From an uncultured Opitutaceae bacterium (lineage in GTDB: Bacteria; Verrucomicrobiota; Verrucomicrobiia; Opitutales; Opitutaceae), in NCBI GenBank assembly GCA_903891325.1, contig CAITEC010000123.1:1-34750 (forward strand): a stretch of 34,750 nt of DNA, in the 5' to 3' direction. The translations under genes and the position numbers were made by a program. The first letter of the stretch is position 1. Each line of letters opens with the position of its first letter. The notes beneath the pieces are model-generated. The model was not told the DNA's origin, made no database searches, and saw nothing but the letters and a program-made list of their open reading frames with translations. Of the stretch, positions 7,724 to 15,417 are shown one piece after another.

Positions 7724-8095
7724 ATGGACCTCATCAGAATTTATCAGTGCCTGTGCGACCAGACCCGCCTGCGGGTGCTCAATCTCCTTAGCCAGGGACC
7801 CCTCTGTGTGTGCCATTTTCAGGAGCTGCTCGACGAGGGCCAGGTCAAGATATCCAAGCACCTCGCCTATCTGCGCACCCACGGCATGGTGGAGGCGACA
7901 CGCGAGGCCAATTGGATGGTGTACCGCCTGCCGCGCAAGCCCTCGCCCGAATTGAAGGCCAATCTTGCCTGTCTGCAGGACTGCGCGCGTGAGCAATCGG
8001 TGTTCCAGGCCGACCTGGCGAAACTCCGCAGGCTCCACGGAAAATTTACGGACACCAGTCCGATCTGCTGTTCTCCGTCAAAATCCAGGATCTAA
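7724..8095 (+). CDS. arsR: ArsR/SmtB-family arsenic-responsive repressor
   Basis: 123-residue winged-helix repressor. It should bind the ars promoter and release it on binding As(III). The DNA-binding helix region is [29 protein letters not shown], typical of ArsR. The metalloid site is the LCVCHF segment, with Cys28 and Cys30 in the position of the classical ELCVCDL motif; more cysteines lie in the C-terminus (CLQDC, ICCS) and could give the third ligand. ATG 7724 is chosen because it starts the conserved [19 protein letters not shown] helix; the upstream in-frame extension has no family character. It is the first gene of a five-gene operon; gapdh starts four bases after its stop codon. Confidence 0.93.
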   Translation: MDLIRIYQCLCDQTRLRVLNLLSQGPLCVCHFQELLDEGQVKISKHLAYLRTHGMVEATREANWMVYRLPRKPSPELKANLACLQDCAREQSVFQADLAKLRRLHGKFTDTSPICCSPSKSRI

Positions 8096-8099
8096 GAAA

Positions 8100-9116
8100 A
8101 TGAAAAAGATCCGCTTGGGAATCAATGGCTTCGGCCGAATCGGCCGCCTCTGCTACCGCGTGGCCTCGGAATGGCCGGAATTTGAATGGGCTCTGATCAA
8201 CGAGGTAAAAGGCGGGGCGGAATGCGCCGCCCATCTCTTGAACTTCGATTCCGTCCAGGGCCGTTGGACCCGGGAAGCAAAGGCGGAGGAGGGCGCTGTT
8301 TGCGTGGGCGGCACAAGGATCGCCTTCACCGCCGAATCCCAGCTGGCCAAGGTTCCGTGGGCGGAACACGGAATCGACATTGTCCTGGAGTGCAGCGGCA
8401 AGTTCCGCAAGCCGGAGGACTTTGCGCCGTACTTTGCCGCGGGAGTGAAGAAGGTGATCGTCGCCGCCCCCGTGAAAGGGGACGGCGCCCTGAACCTCGT
8501 TTTGGGGGTCAACGACCACCTCTACGACCCGGCCCGGCACCGATTGCTCACGAATGCCTCCTGCACGACCAACTGCCTCGCCCCCATCGTGAAGGTCATT
8601 CACGAGGGGATTGGCATCGAGCGCGGCGTGATCACCACGGTGCATGACGCCACCAACACCCAGAGCATCGTCGACAAGCCGGACAAGGACCTCCGGCGCG
8701 CCCGGGCCGCCGGCCTCTCCCTGATTCCAACCACGACGGGCTCAGCCACGGCGATCGGCCTTATTTACCCAGAATTGCTCGGAAAGCTGAACGGGCACGC
8801 GATCCGGGTGCCCCTGCTCAATGCGTCGCTGACCGACTGTGCATTCCAGGTGAAGCGGCCGACGACCGCGGACGAGGTCAACCGCCTCCTGAAGGAGGCG
8901 TCGGCCAAGGCCCCCCTGGCGGGAATCCTCGGCTACGAGGAAAGACCGCTTGTCTCGGTGGATTTCAAGGGCGACCCGCGCTCCGCGATCATCGATGCCC
9001 CCTCGACCATGGTCGTGGACCGGACCCTGGTGAAAATCTACGCCTGGTATGACAATGAGTGGGGTTATTCCAACCGGATGGCGGAGCTGGCGCGGAAGGT
9101 GAGTCAGGACCTCTGA
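8100..9116 (+). CDS. ArsJ-associated glyceraldehyde-3-phosphate dehydrogenase
   Basis: 338-residue class I GAPDH. N-terminal NAD-binding fold starts INGFGRIGR; the catalytic cysteine is Cys155 in [11 protein letters not shown] and the partner His182 lies in [11 protein letters not shown]; the C-terminus has the usual [12 protein letters not shown]. In the ars context its known role (Rosen laboratory work on gapdh-arsJ pairs) is to use arsenate instead of phosphate and make unstable 1-arseno-3-phosphoglycerate, which ArsJ exports, giving arsenate resistance. Position between arsR and arsJ, with four-base gaps on each side, supports this role over glycolysis. The glycolytic gap gene should be elsewhere in the genome. 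Confidence 0.95.
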   Translation: MKKIRLGINGFGRIGRLCYRVASEWPEFEWALINEVKGGAECAAHLLNFDSVQGRWTREAKAEEGAVCVGGTRIAFTAESQLAKVPWAEHGIDIVLECSGKFRKPEDFAPYFAAGVKKVIVAAPVKGDGALNLVLGVNDHLYDPARHRLLTNASCTTNCLAPIVKVIHEGIGIERGVITTVHDATNTQSIVDKPDKDLRRARAAGLSLIPTTTGSATAIGLIYPELLGKLNGHAIRVPLLNASLTDCAFQVKRPTTADEVNRLLKEASAKAPLAGILGYEERPLVSVDFKGDPRSAIIDAPSTMVVDRTLVKIYAWYDNEWGYSNRMAELARKVSQDL

Positions 9117-9120
9117 CGGA

Positions 9121-10362
9121 ATGAAGCTGCGCAACTACATCTTCGTCACGGCCGCGTACTGGGGATTCACCCTGACGGACGGGGCGTTGCGGATGCTGGT
9201 CCTCCTTCATTTTGCCAACCTCGGCTACAGCCCCGTCCAGCTGGCCTTTCTTTTCCTCTTCTACGAATTCTTCGGGATCGTGACCAATCTGATCGGGGGG
9301 TGGATCGGCAGCCGCATGGGCTTGCGAGTCACCCTCCTTGGCGGGCTCATTCTCCAGGTGGCCGCGCTCGGGCTCCTCGCCCAGCTCAATCCCGCCTGGC
9401 CGCGGGAATGGTCCGTCATCTACGTCATGCTGATGCAGTCGCTCTCGGGCATCGCCAAGGATCTGACCAAGATGAGCTCCAAGAGCGTCATCAAGGTGCT
9501 GGTGCCCGAGGATGCGAAGGGGACGCTCTTCAAGTGGGTCGCGATCCTGACCGGATCGAAGAACGCGCTTAAAGGCGTGGGTTTTTTCATCGGCGGATTT
9601 CTGCTCCACGCCGCCGGTTATGCCGGGGCGCTTTGGTGGATGGCGGGCGGCCTTTTCGTCGTGTGGGCCGGGTCCTGGTTCGTACTGCCGCCCGACATGG
9701 GCCTGACCAGGAAGAAGGTCGGATTTCGGCAGATCTTCTCGAAGACGCGGGAGATCAATATTCTCTCCGGCGCCCGATTTTTCCTCTTTGGCGCGCGGGA
9801 TATCTGGTTCGTGGTCGGGGTCCCGGTATTTCTCGAGGGCACGCTCAAGTGGAGCTTTTCCCAAGTTGGCGCCTTCATGGCCCTGTGGGTCATCGGCTAC
9901 GGGATCGTCCAGTCGTCGGCGCCGGTGTTCTGGCGCTCACACGCCCCGGCGGGCGCGGCAGCGGCCGGAACCGCCTTTCTCCTGGCGGGTGCGGCTGCCG
10001 CAATTCCGCTTTCCCTGACCTGGGGACTAAGCCCCTCGGTGGGCATCATTGGGGGCTTGGCCCTTTTCGGCATCGTCTTTGCGCTCAATTCGGCGGTCCA
10101 CTCCTATCTCATTCTCGACTACACGGACGGCGACAAGGTCGCCCTAAACGTCGGCTTCTACTACATGGCCAACGCAGGAGGGCGCCTGGTGGGCTGTCTT
10201 CTCTCCGGCATGCTTTTTGAGTGGGCAGGACTGCAGGGTTGTCTCTGGGGCACCTTCGTTTTCGCACTCATTGCCGCCTTGATCGCGTTGGGTCTGCCGC
10301 GGCAGATCGTCCATCCGGGCCTGCTCGCGACCGCCCGAGTCAAGGCGGGCGATGGTGACTGA
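9121..10362 (+). CDS. arsJ: Organoarsenical efflux permease ArsJ (MFS)
   Basis: 413-residue, 12-helix major facilitator protein. It should export 1-arseno-3-phosphoglycerate, the product of the upstream GAPDH; outside, this breaks down to arsenate, so the pair acts as an arsenate pump. The N-terminus ([31 protein letters not shown]) and the segments [19 protein letters not shown] and [20 protein letters not shown] are typical of ArsJ. Other MFS families would not be expected to start this way or to follow gapdh directly. Four bases separate it from gapdh and eight from acr3. Confidence 0.95.
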   Translation: MKLRNYIFVTAAYWGFTLTDGALRMLVLLHFANLGYSPVQLAFLFLFYEFFGIVTNLIGGWIGSRMGLRVTLLGGLILQVAALGLLAQLNPAWPREWSVIYVMLMQSLSGIAKDLTKMSSKSVIKVLVPEDAKGTLFKWVAILTGSKNALKGVGFFIGGFLLHAAGYAGALWWMAGGLFVVWAGSWFVLPPDMGLTRKKVGFRQIFSKTREINILSGARFFLFGARDIWFVVGVPVFLEGTLKWSFSQVGAFMALWVIGYGIVQSSAPVFWRSHAPAGAAAAGTAFLLAGAAAAIPLSLTWGLSPSVGIIGGLALFGIVFALNSAVHSYLILDYTDGDKVALNVGFYYMANAGGRLVGCLLSGMLFEWAGLQGCLWGTFVFALIAALIALGLPRQIVHPGLLATARVKAGDGD

Positions 10363-10370
10363 CCCACCTT

Positions 10371-11426
10371 ATGAACGAGTCCGTATCCAAGAGCATGTCG
10401 TTTCTCGACCGGTATCTCACGGTCTGGATTTTTGCCGCGATGGGAGCCGGCGTCCTGCTCGGCCAATTCGTGATTTCCAACCCGGCGGCGTTCTTTGCGC
10501 CGCTTACCGTGGGCACGACCAACCTGCCCATCGCCGTCGGCCTCATCCTCATGATGTATCCGCCGCTCGCGAAGGTGAAATACGGACAGCTCCCCAGGAT
10601 CTTCGCCAATACCCGCATCCTGGCCCTCTCGCTTGTCCAGAATTGGATCGTCGGCCCCATTCTCATGTTCCTGCTCGCGGTGTTGTTCCTGCGCGACCGG
10701 CCGGACTACATGGTGGGGCTCATCCTGGTGGGCATCGCCCGCTGCATCGCAATGGTGCTCGTGTGGAATGACCTTGCCAAGGGCAGCCGCGAATACGCCG
10801 CCGGACTTGTCGCGCTCAACAGCATTGCCCAGATCCTTTTTTACAGCGCGTTCGCGTGGGTTTTTATCACCGTGCTTCCACCGCATTTCGGGCTGGAAGG
10901 CCGGGTGGTCGCGATCTCCATGAAGGACATCTTCTGGAGCGTGATGACCTACCTCGGAATCCCCTTTGCCGCCGGTGTACTGAGCCGGGTGATCCTCGTG
11001 CCGCTCAAGGGCGAGGAGTGGTATGACCGGAAATTTGTTCCGCGCATCTCGCCGATAACCCTGGCGGCACTCCTCTTCACCATAGTGGTGATGTTCACCT
11101 TCAAGGGAGAAGCCATCGTTCAGCTTCCGTTGGACGTGCTGCGGATCGCCATTCCGCTGACGATTTACTTCGTGGTGATGTTTTTCGTGAGCTTCTTCAT
11201 GGCGAGGAAACTCGGGGCCGACTACCCGCGCAGCGCCACGGTGGCCTTCACGTCGTCAGGCAACAACTTCGAACTGGCCATCGCGGTGGCCATCTCGGTC
11301 TTCGGGCTCAAATCGGCCGTCGCCTTCGCCACGGTGGTGGGTCCGCTCATCGAGGTCCCGGTCCTGATCGGGCTGGTGCATGTGGCGCTGCGACTCCGCT
11401 CCCGCTTCGCGCCCCCGCCCGCCTGA
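10371..11426 (+). CDS. acr3: Arsenite efflux transporter, ACR3 family
   Basis: 351 residues with ten predicted membrane helices, of the bile-acid/arsenite/riboflavin transporter superfamily. It should export As(III) from the cytoplasm using the proton gradient. Family marks: [21 protein letters not shown] at the N-terminus, the [17 protein letters not shown] segment, [18 protein letters not shown] with the essential cysteine of ACR3 proteins (ARC-AMVxVWN), and [20 protein letters not shown] near the C-terminus. No arsenate reductase gene is seen in the operon; either it is elsewhere, or arsenate is handled by the GAPDH-ArsJ pair while Acr3 covers arsenite. Confidence 0.96.
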   Translation: MNESVSKSMSFLDRYLTVWIFAAMGAGVLLGQFVISNPAAFFAPLTVGTTNLPIAVGLILMMYPPLAKVKYGQLPRIFANTRILALSLVQNWIVGPILMFLLAVLFLRDRPDYMVGLILVGIARCIAMVLVWNDLAKGSREYAAGLVALNSIAQILFYSAFAWVFITVLPPHFGLEGRVVAISMKDIFWSVMTYLGIPFAAGVLSRVILVPLKGEEWYDRKFVPRISPITLAALLFTIVVMFTFKGEAIVQLPLDVLRIAIPLTIYFVVMFFVSFFMARKLGADYPRSATVAFTSSGNNFELAIAVAISVFGLKSAVAFATVVGPLIEVPVLIGLVHVALRLRSRFAPPPA

Positions 11427-11478
11427 TCCCGTCCCATAGGGAATTGCCAATCCGGGCATTTCCGGCCAGTCTCAAGCG

Positions 11479-12045
11479 ATGCCCACTCCCCCCCGCATCC
11501 TCGCCTTTGCCGGCAGCGTCCGGCGCGATTCGCTCAACCGGAAGCTGCTGGCCGTGGTCGTTGCGGAGACCCGGGCTGCGGGGGCCGAGGTGACTTCCAT
11601 CGAGCTCCGCGACTTCCCGATCCCCCTCTATGACGGGGACCTTGAGGACGAGAAGGGCATCCCGGAGAATGTCACCAAGCTGGCGGCGCTGATTACCGGG
11701 CACCAGGGGCTGCTGATCGCGTCGCCGGAGTACAACGCGCTGATCACGCCGCTGCTCAAGAACACGATCGACTGGTGCACCCGGCTGGATGACAACCCGT
11801 TTGAAGGCAAGGTGGCCGCCGTCGTCTCGGCGTCGCCGGGGGCCTTCGGCGGCGTCCGCTCGGCGGCGGTGGTCCGCCAGCTCCTGATGAAGCTCGGCTG
11901 CACCGTTGTCCCCGTCGAATTTGCCCTCTCCAAGGCGCATGAGGCCTTTGAACCCGACGGCCGGCTGAAAAGCGCGCATTCACTCGAATCCGCCCGGAAG
12001 GTTGCGGCGGCACTCGTCCGGACCACGGCGAGGCTCTCCGGGTAA
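11479..12045 (+). CDS. NAD(P)H-dependent FMN reductase (ChrR/ArsH-like flavoprotein)
   Basis: 188-residue flavodoxin-like reductase. GSVRRDSLNRKL is the FMN phosphate-binding loop, SPEYNALITPLLKNTIDW the second flavin contact, and SPGAFGGVRS the third. It lacks the long N-terminal extension of true ArsH, so it is nearer to the ChrR/azoreductase-type quinone reductases. At the end of the ars operon such an enzyme probably deals with oxidative stress or reduces quinones, metals or organoarsenicals; which of these cannot be told from sequence. It starts 52 bp after acr3 and its stop codon is followed immediately by repeat B copy 2. Confidence 0.88.
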   Translation: MPTPPRILAFAGSVRRDSLNRKLLAVVVAETRAAGAEVTSIELRDFPIPLYDGDLEDEKGIPENVTKLAALITGHQGLLIASPEYNALITPLLKNTIDWCTRLDDNPFEGKVAAVVSASPGAFGGVRSAAVVRQLLMKLGCTVVPVEFALSKAHEAFEPDGRLKSAHSLESARKVAAALVRTTARLSG

Positions 12046-12105
12046 GGGGTCAGGCCGCCAGAAATAAAAAATCGGGTTTTTTTTTACTTCTGGCGGCCTG
12101 ACCCC
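12046..12105. repeat. Palindromic repeat family B, copy 2
   Basis: Inverted repeat with 26-bp arms 12046-12071 and 12080-12105 (25 of 26 positions pair), loop of 8. It shares its arms with the copy at 7220-7278. It begins on the base after the FMN reductase stop and ends six bases before the stop of the convergent glyoxalase gene, so it fills the whole gap. It could also act as a two-way transcription stop. Confidence 0.88.
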
Positions 12106-12111
12106 TTTCGC

Positions 12112-12486
12112 CTAGCGCCGCTCGATCAGCTCGACCTCGTAGCCCTCGGGGGCGTCGATGAAGGCGATCACGCCGCTTCCGGACGGGGTTGGGCCGTCGC
12201 TCAGGTGGTAGCCCTTTTTCTCCAGGTCCGCGGCGAACTGGGCGAGGTTGTCCACGAGGAAGGCCAGGTGCATCAGGTCGGGCTGCACCTCGACGGCGGG
12301 GCTGGTGGGGAGCTGGCAGATCTCGATCTCCTCGTCGCTGTTGGGCGTCTTGAGGAAGGCGAGCTGGGCGCCCCGCGGGGAAATATGCCGGCGGGAAACG
12401 GTCAGGCCCAGGGCGTCCTGGTAAAAGGCCACGGTCCGCTCGATGTCGTTAACGCGCATGCGCGTGTGAAGGAGTTTTTTGACCAT
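12112..12486 (-). CDS. gloA: Glyoxalase I-type (VOC superfamily) lyase
   Basis: 124 residues, a single-module lactoylglutathione lyase. It should convert the thiol adduct of methylglyoxal to the lactoyl thioester. Metal ligands seen: His7 (LLHTRMRV), Glu55 (EEIEICQL), His73 (DLMHLAF) and Glu119 (GYEVELIER); these match the four ligands of E. coli GloA. The first motif (MRVNDIERTVAFYQDALGL) is classical. It stands alone, convergent to the ars operon; some ars islands carry VOC proteins, but the orientation argues that this one is separate. Another VOC activity is possible, yet the full set of ligands favours glyoxalase I. Confidence 0.88.
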   Translation of the reverse strand: MVKKLLHTRMRVNDIERTVAFYQDALGLTVSRRHISPRGAQLAFLKTPNSDEEIEICQLPTSPAVEVQPDLMHLAFLVDNLAQFAADLEKKGYHLSDGPTPSGSGVIAFIDAPEGYEVELIERR

Positions 12487-12561
12487 GCGACAACTGAGTC
12501 CCGGATTGCGCGGCTTTCAAGTTGATTGGCGCCGCCGGGCCGGGCAGAACGGGTCCCGCAC

Positions 12562-13251
12562 ATGCCGCCTGAAAACGCCGGTGAACGAAAGAAGCTCCTC
12601 CTGAAGCTGTTCCTGGCGGCAGCCGTCGTCGCGCTGGCCGCGCTGCTCCTGCTTCGGGAGAAGGACCTGCACGCGCTGGCGGTCCGCGTTCTCGGCGCCC
12701 TCCAGCGGCTCGGGCCCTGGGCCTTCTTTTCCGCGATGGCGCTCCTGCCCGCGGTTGGCGTCCCGCTTCTGACTTTTTCGCTCACTGCCGCCCCCGCATT
12801 CGCCGGTCGGATGGGGATGGCGGGGGTCGTTGCCGCGGGGCTCGCCGCAATCACGGTCAACCTTGTCCTGGCGTATTGGATCGCGCGTTGGGCGCTGCGC
12901 CCCTGGGTGGTCCGGCTGCTCGCGTTCTTCGGGCACCGCGCTCCGCGGGTCGAGCTGTCCGACATGGGCGACTTCATTGTCCTGCTGCGGGTGACCCCCG
13001 GCATCCCCTTTCCGGTCCAGAACTACCTGCTGGGGCTCGTCGATGCGCCGTTTCGAAAGTATTTCCTGATCTCCTGCGCCGCCTCGTGGGCCGTGAATGT
13101 CGGCTTCATCATCTTTGGCGGCGCCCTCCAGAGCGGAAAGGGGAAGATGATCTTCACCGCCCTGGGCCTGATCGTCGCGGCGGCGGCGGCGACCCACCTC
13201 GTCCGCCGCCACTTTGCCGGCCGCGCCCGGCGGGCCGCCCCCGCCGCCTGA
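12562..13251 (+). CDS. TVP38/TMEM64 (DedA-like) membrane protein
   Basis: 229 residues with about five or six membrane segments. The central SNARE-associated/DedA-type region is visible: LLPAVGVPLLTFSLTAAPAFAGRMG, GLAAITVNLVLAYWIARWAL, then LLRVTPGIPFPVQNYLLGLVDAPFRKYFLIS with the conserved R-x3-G-x-P-F-x2-N-Y pattern. DedA/TVP38 proteins are thought to move lipid carriers or phospholipids across the inner membrane. The basic, Ala-rich tail is cytoplasmic. ATG 12562 is preferred over TTG 12526. It ends seven bases before xseA, so the two are probably co-transcribed although their roles are unrelated. Confidence 0.88.
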   Translation: MPPENAGERKKLLLKLFLAAAVVALAALLLLREKDLHALAVRVLGALQRLGPWAFFSAMALLPAVGVPLLTFSLTAAPAFAGRMGMAGVVAAGLAAITVNLVLAYWIARWALRPWVVRLLAFFGHRAPRVELSDMGDFIVLLRVTPGIPFPVQNYLLGLVDAPFRKYFLISCAASWAVNVGFIIFGGALQSGKGKMIFTALGLIVAAAAATHLVRRHFAGRARRAAPAA

Positions 13252-13258
13252 CCCCGCC

Positions 13259-14566
13259 ATGGCGACTGCCATCCCCGATCCCGCGGAGTCTCCCGACCGG
13301 CAGGTCGAGACTGTCACGGAATTCACCCGCCGGGTGAAGGCGGTGCTCGAGGAGGGGATCCGGCCCTGCTGGGTTCGGGGCGAGGTCTCAAACCTGCGGG
13401 CCCAGGCCAGCGGGCATGTCTATTTCTCGCTGAAGGACGCCGGGGCGCAGCTCAGCAGCGTCCTGTTTCGCGGCGACGCGGCCCGGCAGTCGGTGCCGCT
13501 GCGCGAGGGGATCCAGGTGATCGCGTACGGGGAGGTGAGCGTCTATGAGCTTCGGGGCCAGTACCAGCTGATCGTCCGCGCGATCGTCGAGGACGGCGTC
13601 GGGCGGCTTCAGCGGGAGTTCGAGGCGCTGAAGAAGAAACTCTCGGCCGAGGGCCTCTTTGCACCCGAGCGCAAGCGCCCGATACCGGCCCTGCCGCTGA
13701 CCGTCGGCTTCATCACCTCACCGACGGGCGCGGCCGTCCGCGACTTCATGCGGATCCTCACGCGGCGCGGCTGGCGGGGCCGGGCGGTCGTGCTCCCTGC
13801 GAAAGTGCAGGGGCCGGGCGCCGCGGCGGAGATGGTCGAGATGCTCGCGCTCGCCGCCGGACTGGGGATATTCGACCTCCTGGTGATTGGGCGGGGCGGG
13901 GGAAGCATCGAGGACCTGTGGGCCTTCAACGAGGAGCCCCTGGTCCGCGCGGTGGCGGCCTCGCCGGTGCCGATCATCTCGGCGGTGGGGCATGAGATCG
14001 ACTTCACCCTCTGCGATTTTGCAGCGGACGTGCGGGCGGAAACCCCGAGCGGCGCGGCCGAGCTCATCTCCAGCCACTTCATCGCCTGCGCCGAGCGGGC
14101 GACCCGCGCCGGCAAGGCGCTCGGCGAATCCCTGGAGCGGACCCGCGTCCGGGCCGGCGAGCGGCTCGACCATGCGCGCTCCCGCCTCCGCCTCCTGACG
14201 CCCTCCGCGATGATCGAGCGGGGCTGGCTGCGGCTGGACGACTGCTCGAATCGCCTGGGCGCGGCCCTTCGCGCCGCGGTCCACGCGCCGCGGCAGCGGC
14301 TGGCCGACGCCCGGTCGCGGCTCGAACGCGCCTCGCCGTCCGTGCGGCTTCAGTTTGCCTCCGAGCGGCTGCGCGGGCTGGCCCGGCGGCTGGAGGGGGC
14401 GAGCGCCGCGTCGGTCCTCAACCGGGGCTTTGCGGTCGTGCGCGACGAGCAGGGTGCCCCGGTCACGCGGCGCAAACAGGTAAAGCCCGGCCAGCGGCTC
14501 GCAGCGGAGTTCGCGGACGGAACGGTACCCGTCCGGGCGGACGGGTTGCAGAAACCTGAAACCTGA
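13259..14566 (+). CDS. xseA: Exodeoxyribonuclease VII large subunit
   Basis: 435 residues, the usual length. With the small subunit XseB it degrades single-stranded DNA from both ends. The N-terminal OB-fold (VRGEVSNLRAQASGHVYFSLKDAGAQ) binds DNA. The catalytic domain has VGFITSPTGAAVRDF near residue 149 and VIGRGGGSIEDLWAFNEEPL from residue 209, plus SAVGHEIDFTLCDFAADVRAETPS. A long basic coiled coil and the terminal LNRGFAVVRD element follow. The last codons (QKPET, stop) come from palindromic repeat C, so the natural C-terminus has been replaced or trimmed. No xseB is visible next to it. The start ATG 13259 is seven bases after the upstream gene. Confidence 0.96.
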   Translation: MATAIPDPAESPDRQVETVTEFTRRVKAVLEEGIRPCWVRGEVSNLRAQASGHVYFSLKDAGAQLSSVLFRGDAARQSVPLREGIQVIAYGEVSVYELRGQYQLIVRAIVEDGVGRLQREFEALKKKLSAEGLFAPERKRPIPALPLTVGFITSPTGAAVRDFMRILTRRGWRGRAVVLPAKVQGPGAAAEMVEMLALAAGLGIFDLLVIGRGGGSIEDLWAFNEEPLVRAVAASPVPIISAVGHEIDFTLCDFAADVRAETPSGAAELISSHFIACAERATRAGKALGESLERTRVRAGERLDHARSRLRLLTPSAMIERGWLRLDDCSNRLGAALRAAVHAPRQRLADARSRLERASPSVRLQFASERLRGLARRLEGASAASVLNRGFAVVRDEQGAPVTRRKQVKPGQRLAAEFADGTVPVRADGLQKPET

Positions 14567-14664
14567 GACCTGAAACCTGAGTCGATCCTTCAAACCTCGG
14601 GATCGGCGGTCTTGGTGCCTTGGTCCGATTTCAGGTTTCAGGTCTCAGGTCTCAGGTTTCTGCA
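14547..14664. repeat. Palindromic repeat family C at the 3' end of xseA
   Basis: Two 34-bp arms, 14547-14580 and 14631-14664, are inverted copies with one mismatch, 50 bp apart. Each arm is itself built from tandem seven-base units of the type AACCTGA/GACCTGA (four in a row). The element begins inside xseA and gives its last five amino acids and stop. The spacer (14581-14630) encodes nothing visible. Confidence 0.85.
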
Positions 14665-14711
14665 AAGGCGCCCCCCCCGCTATATCGAACCAATCAACTC
14701 CGGCGGCAGCC

Positions 14712-15275
14712 CTAACGCAGTCGATAAAAAGCCGCTGTCGGCTGGCGCCTGCCCTCTCGCAGGCGCTTGATCAGCTCCCAGCCGTCCGGCTCGAACACCG
14801 CCTCGCCGGGCAATTCGAGGGTCACGATCGCGTCCCGCTTCGAGGCGAGCGCCCGGGCCAGCCGCTCGAAGAGAACGGGCGCGACCACGCCGATGATGTC
14901 AAAGGGCGGGTCGATGAAGACCAGGTCCGGGGGTATCCCCGCGTCCAGCGTCGCCGACATTGCGTCGTATTGCAGGACGGTCACCCCCTCGGTGCCCCGC
15001 CCGGCGCTCTTGCACACCGCCTCGATGTTGCGGCGCACGCAGGCCGCCGCGCGGGCATCCTTCTCCACAAAGACCCCTCCGGCCGCCCCGCGGCTGATCG
15101 CCTCAAGTCCGTAGGCGCCCGTTCCGGCGAAGAGGTCCAGGAAGCGGGCCCCGGCCACGCGTTCGCCCAGGCTCGAGAAAACGGCCTGCCTCAGGCTGTC
15201 GGTTGCGGGCCGGACCGCGTCCCCGCGGGGGGCCAGGAGGGGAATTCCGCGGGCAAGCCCGCCGCTGATGCGCAT
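14712..15275 (-). CDS. rsmD: 16S rRNA (guanine-N2)-methyltransferase RsmD
   Basis: 187 residues, a typical RsmD length. It methylates G966 of 16S rRNA during 30S assembly, using S-adenosylmethionine. Evidence: N-terminal MRISGGLARGIPL (the RI-GG-RG pattern), RPATDSLRQAVFSSLG, the SAM motif FLDLFAGTGAYGLEAISRGA, VEKD, and the catalytic FIDPPF (N/D-PP-Y/F type). It is transcribed toward xseA and lies alone, with its stop 47 bp from repeat C. In many genomes rsmD neighbours coaD; here it does not. Confidence 0.95.
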   Translation of the reverse strand: MRISGGLARGIPLLAPRGDAVRPATDSLRQAVFSSLGERVAGARFLDLFAGTGAYGLEAISRGAAGGVFVEKDARAAACVRRNIEAVCKSAGRGTEGVTVLQYDAMSATLDAGIPPDLVFIDPPFDIIGVVAPVLFERLARALASKRDAIVTLELPGEAVFEPDGWELIKRLREGRRQPTAAFYRLR

Positions 15276-15417
15276 GGCCTAGCCGCTCCTTCCGCGCGAT
15301 TTTACTGTGTGCGGCGGGTTCAATAGTGTAATTTTAAAGCCACATTTAAGGAACCTACCTTCTTCTTCGGAGATCAACTAGATTTGCATCTCACTTCGTC
15401 CACCCTATGTTGCACGT
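15276..15417. promoter_or_regulatory. Divergent intergenic region, rsmD / WP-repeat gene
   Basis: 142 bp, clearly more AT-rich than its surroundings (for example TTCAATAGTGTAATTTTAAAG around 15319-15340), between two diverging genes. It must hold the promoters of rsmD and of the envelope operon, but I cannot single out convincing -35/-10 boxes. No repeat or RNA gene is evident. Confidence 0.4.

Noticed and set aside
14547..14664. CRISPR array or direct-repeat array in the tandem AACCTGA units
   Set aside because: Units are seven bases with no unique spacers, and the two blocks are inverted relative to each other.
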